DNA from: Streptomyces rubrogriseus | GTDB lineage: Bacteria > Actinomycetota > Actinomycetes > Streptomycetales > Streptomycetaceae | Direction of reading: 5' to 3' | NCBI RefSeq assembly: GCF_027947575.1 | Contig: NZ_CP116256.1 | Coordinates: 6,696,001-6,760,000 of the forward strand | DNA: 64,000 nucleotides | In this document: in pieces, positions 63,201 through 64,000 of the stretch | How positions within the stretch are numbered: position 1 is the stretch's first letter | How the letters are laid out: each line of letters starts with the position of its first letter | The notes under the pieces: model-generated | The model's database searches: none | The model's input: the letters and a program-made list of their open reading frames with translations, nothing else | Told to the model about the DNA's origin: nothing | Position numbers and translations under genes: made by a program

Positions 63201-63459
63201 CGTGGTTCCCCGGCGCGAGGAGCATGCGGCCCCGGTCGAGGCCCAGCATGTCCTGCAGCGGATCGAGCAGCGCCTCACGGGCGAACGCGAACTGGTCCGG
63301 CTGCGCGCTGAAGGCCAGATCGCCGCTGAAGACCACCGCATCGACCGGTGCCTGCTCGTGGAACCCGCGCACGTCCGTCAGGAAGGCCTTGAGCACCTTG
63401 CTCTGATCGGGTTTCCAGTCCGCCCTGGCATGCAAGTCGCTGATGTGAACGATCCGCAC
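60208..63459 (-). CDS. Calcineurin-like phosphoesterase fused to a STAND-like NTPase
   Basis: 1083 aa. Residues 1-300 hold a complete metallophosphoesterase: ISDLH (D8, H10), FSGDL (D47), APGNHD (N85, H86), CVMHHP (H210/211), CTGHVHV (H238, H240). From about 405 a P-loop-like domain follows: VIVGDEYSGLTST (412-423), where the Walker A Lys is Leu, then Walker B LVLAVDNVD (479-487) and GSRTAVSHRL. The remaining 550 residues are helical with an STAND-type wHTH and sensor appearance (LSRGRLPHTPAMLAALVATA). GTG at 63459, GGGAGGCGGG upstream. It is divergent from a SLATT-like gene. Phosphoesterase-STAND proteins are candidates for phage or nucleic-acid sensing; function here is inference. Confidence 0.8.
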   Translation of the reverse strand: MRIVHISDLHARADWKPDQSKVLKAFLTDVRGFHEQAPVDAVVFSGDLAFSAQPDQFAFAREALLDPLQDMLGLDRGRMLLAPGNHDVDISRIDQFQEDGLRSGLNNRDAVNRLLDAPNLTAYLGRMAPWLEFRNDYYAGTDVDLSSPLVTLHRFTLRDSEVAVATLTSAWRATGAGDDADRAHLIVGDRQVVHAADRLGDADLKICVMHHPLDWLAEFDRHDVRRETSRFDMLCTGHVHVVDPLGLVSRTGTLMHSAAGSLYQTRDYFNAYSVVDVDRPRAPHAYTVHVRSYFDARDAFDQGVDMMPGGKQVIDFDAPGGRPVRSPASEEVAVTRTAADLAAEFLLDAVRERSLLMAGPDRWQLDMDGLLVPPVLLHLPVDQYLALTDLEDGRITPDDLRASLSEYRHFVIVGDEYSGLTSTLQWLTHTAYGLDSQYAPVVIDFTAVGSGGNGVEREVRTQLARAGIPAGKRDVLPRLVLAVDNVDPRSEKRLRNLLKFMAQYPQNMYLLGSRTAVSHRLNDELGREGWVSRVRYLGPFGRRELRALVRLLRPEEADSDVTAMLDLLSRGRLPHTPAMLAALVATAGHGDWTSGVNSTAILESYLGLLLGRDDPSVDRRYELDFRELQDILSCLNEHLTLGGRDALPRMEAEQFLLDYFKGLGWSEPSGAVLDALIAKRILGQRDGQIYFCQPMVRPLLAAYRMEDSEGLKALVLANPLDYAQVIRHAAALRRNDTSLLACVMDGFRQVREGLGDGANDPFSVLASKDGWRGRDDTESLLDDFWPTDLAYEPPAPPAEVQGELNVLMDGLYDQADAMRTIAQDKRRDGVLVRSDFEVFVEWLDLLADVLRSSELVRDLDLKRRALRLTLNGYGVRAALMADEWKTRDVGRSMRAALSEALERPELRESLVNGTEVSDAEFEEFLGRIELFSPVLASYGSLSQVLTSSKLSRLTDEALREAEFIEQPGQALMAVLLMRRMGDRDWVRHAADVTRLHGEREVISEIMRLFALTSYVGTDLGRDELGSYESLLVDIAVQHKELPTQGPTRARDYQRNQFVQALRNRRLRFMQRGGDDDTKRIERF

Positions 63460-63659
63460 GAAACACCCCCGCCTCCCGGACAACGCGTCTGCCAGCTTAC
63501 GCGCGGCCCGCAGGGAAGATCCCCGTCGCGGAACCCATGTCCTGTGTTCCGACGAGGAGTTGACCCCGTGACGACAGGCGGGCGGAGCCCGCATAGCATG
63601 CCCTCCTGCCGCCGTGCGCCGCACGGCCGGCCAGTCACACGGGCACACAGGGGGCGGGC

Positions 63660-64000
63660 ATGATCGGCAAACGCAGGGCTGCGGACATGACAGTCGCAGA
63701 ACTGACCGAACTGGACCGTTCGCGCCCGCGGGCCGATGTGCTGCGGGAGTTGTTCCGGCACGCGGAGGGCGAGGTGGTCACGGCCATCGGCTGGTACCTG
63801 GCGCGGCGTCGCGGTCCCTCCCGGTGGTCCCGCTCGCTGCGCGCCCTCGCCGCGCTGCTGGGCATCGTCGGTACGATCACCCCGCTGGTGCACGCGGCCG
63901 ACCCGACGGCCGTCCCGGCCGAATGGGGCTTCGTCTTCCTGGCCGGGGCCGCGGGCTGCGTGCTCTTCGACCGGATCTTCGGCTTCTCCGCGTCCTGGAC
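63660..64000 (+). CDS. SLATT-domain two-TM protein (5' part, cut by the window)
   Basis: 113 codons visible, open at the right edge. VLRELFRHAEGEVVTAIGWY, LARRRGPSRWSRSLRALAAL, helix 1 (LAALLGIVGTITPLV), helix 2 (WGFVFLAGAAGCVLFDRIFG) then FGFSASW match actinobacterial SLATT proteins. SLATT domains are predicted pore-forming effectors tied to SMODS, SLOG and other nucleotide-sensing conflict systems. Start ATG at 63660; a second ATG at residue 10 is possible. No good ribosome site (GGGGGCGGGC only). Divergent from the phosphoesterase-STAND gene across 200 bases. Confidence 0.7.
   Translation, partial: MIGKRRAADMTVAELTELDRSRPRADVLRELFRHAEGEVVTAIGWYLARRRGPSRWSRSLRALAALLGIVGTITPLVHAADPTAVPAEWGFVFLAGAAGCVLFDRIFGFSASW

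Noticed and set aside
60205..63663. Long plus-strand frame over the phosphoesterase-STAND gene
   Set aside because: Antisense shadow with no domain; the minus frame has all phosphoesterase motifs.

Overview
This is a high-GC chromosomal segment from a Streptomyces. The evidence is the codon bias (third positions almost always G or C), many GTG starts, few promoters with good -10/-35 boxes, and genes characteristic of the genus: nsdA, hupS with its histone-like tail, two conservons, ndgR-leuCD, and accB with accE. From memory, the gene order matches the S. coelicolor core region around SCO5534-SCO5582, read in reverse. No insertion sequence, prophage or CRISPR array was found.

Layout. 1-7 kb: nsdA (cut by the window edge), a primase/polymerase-like protein, ftsY, a cytosine permease, and the glucose permease glcP with a clear promoter and operator-like palindrome. 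7-25 kb: a leftward housekeeping block (smc, a small coiled-coil gene, acyP, mutM, rnc, rpmF, the yceD family gene, a DivIVA-like coiled-coil gene, coaD, rsmD, recG, a FakA-like kinase, thiD, thiL). A CAP-domain protein, an HxlR regulator, rpmB and a RAM-domain protein are inserted on the plus strand. 26-35 kb: ddl, gpsA-plsC, cofC, a small OB-like protein, hupS, leuCD with the divergent regulator ndgR, and a MerR/DUF4188 pair. 35.9-36.5 kb: five tRNA genes in the order Gln-Glu-Glu-Gln-Glu. 36.5-40.5 kb: a HAD hydrolase, a RidA-like protein, gltX overlapping an FAH-family gene, and a 62-residue protein with two copies of an ANPRRT motif.

41-52 kb holds two tandem conservons, cvnABCD twice. 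Each encodes a membrane histidine-kinase-like protein, a roadblock protein, a DUF742 protein and a Ras-like GTPase. The B and D proteins are nearly identical between copies, whereas A and C have diverged. cvnA1 carries a short out-of-frame stretch in its linker, best explained by two compensating indels. 52-54 kb: accB-accE, the acyl-CoA carboxylase beta and epsilon subunits.

54-64 kb is more accessory: a Tat-exported family 8 polysaccharide lyase, yceI with an excellent promoter and operator, a TetR/EamA exporter pair with two operator-like palindromes, and a TPM-domain membrane protein. At the right edge a large protein joins a calcineurin-like phosphoesterase to a STAND-like NTPase whose Walker A lysine is missing. 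It is divergent from a SLATT-like two-TM protein cut by the window edge. This pair is the best candidate for an undescribed conflict or defence system.
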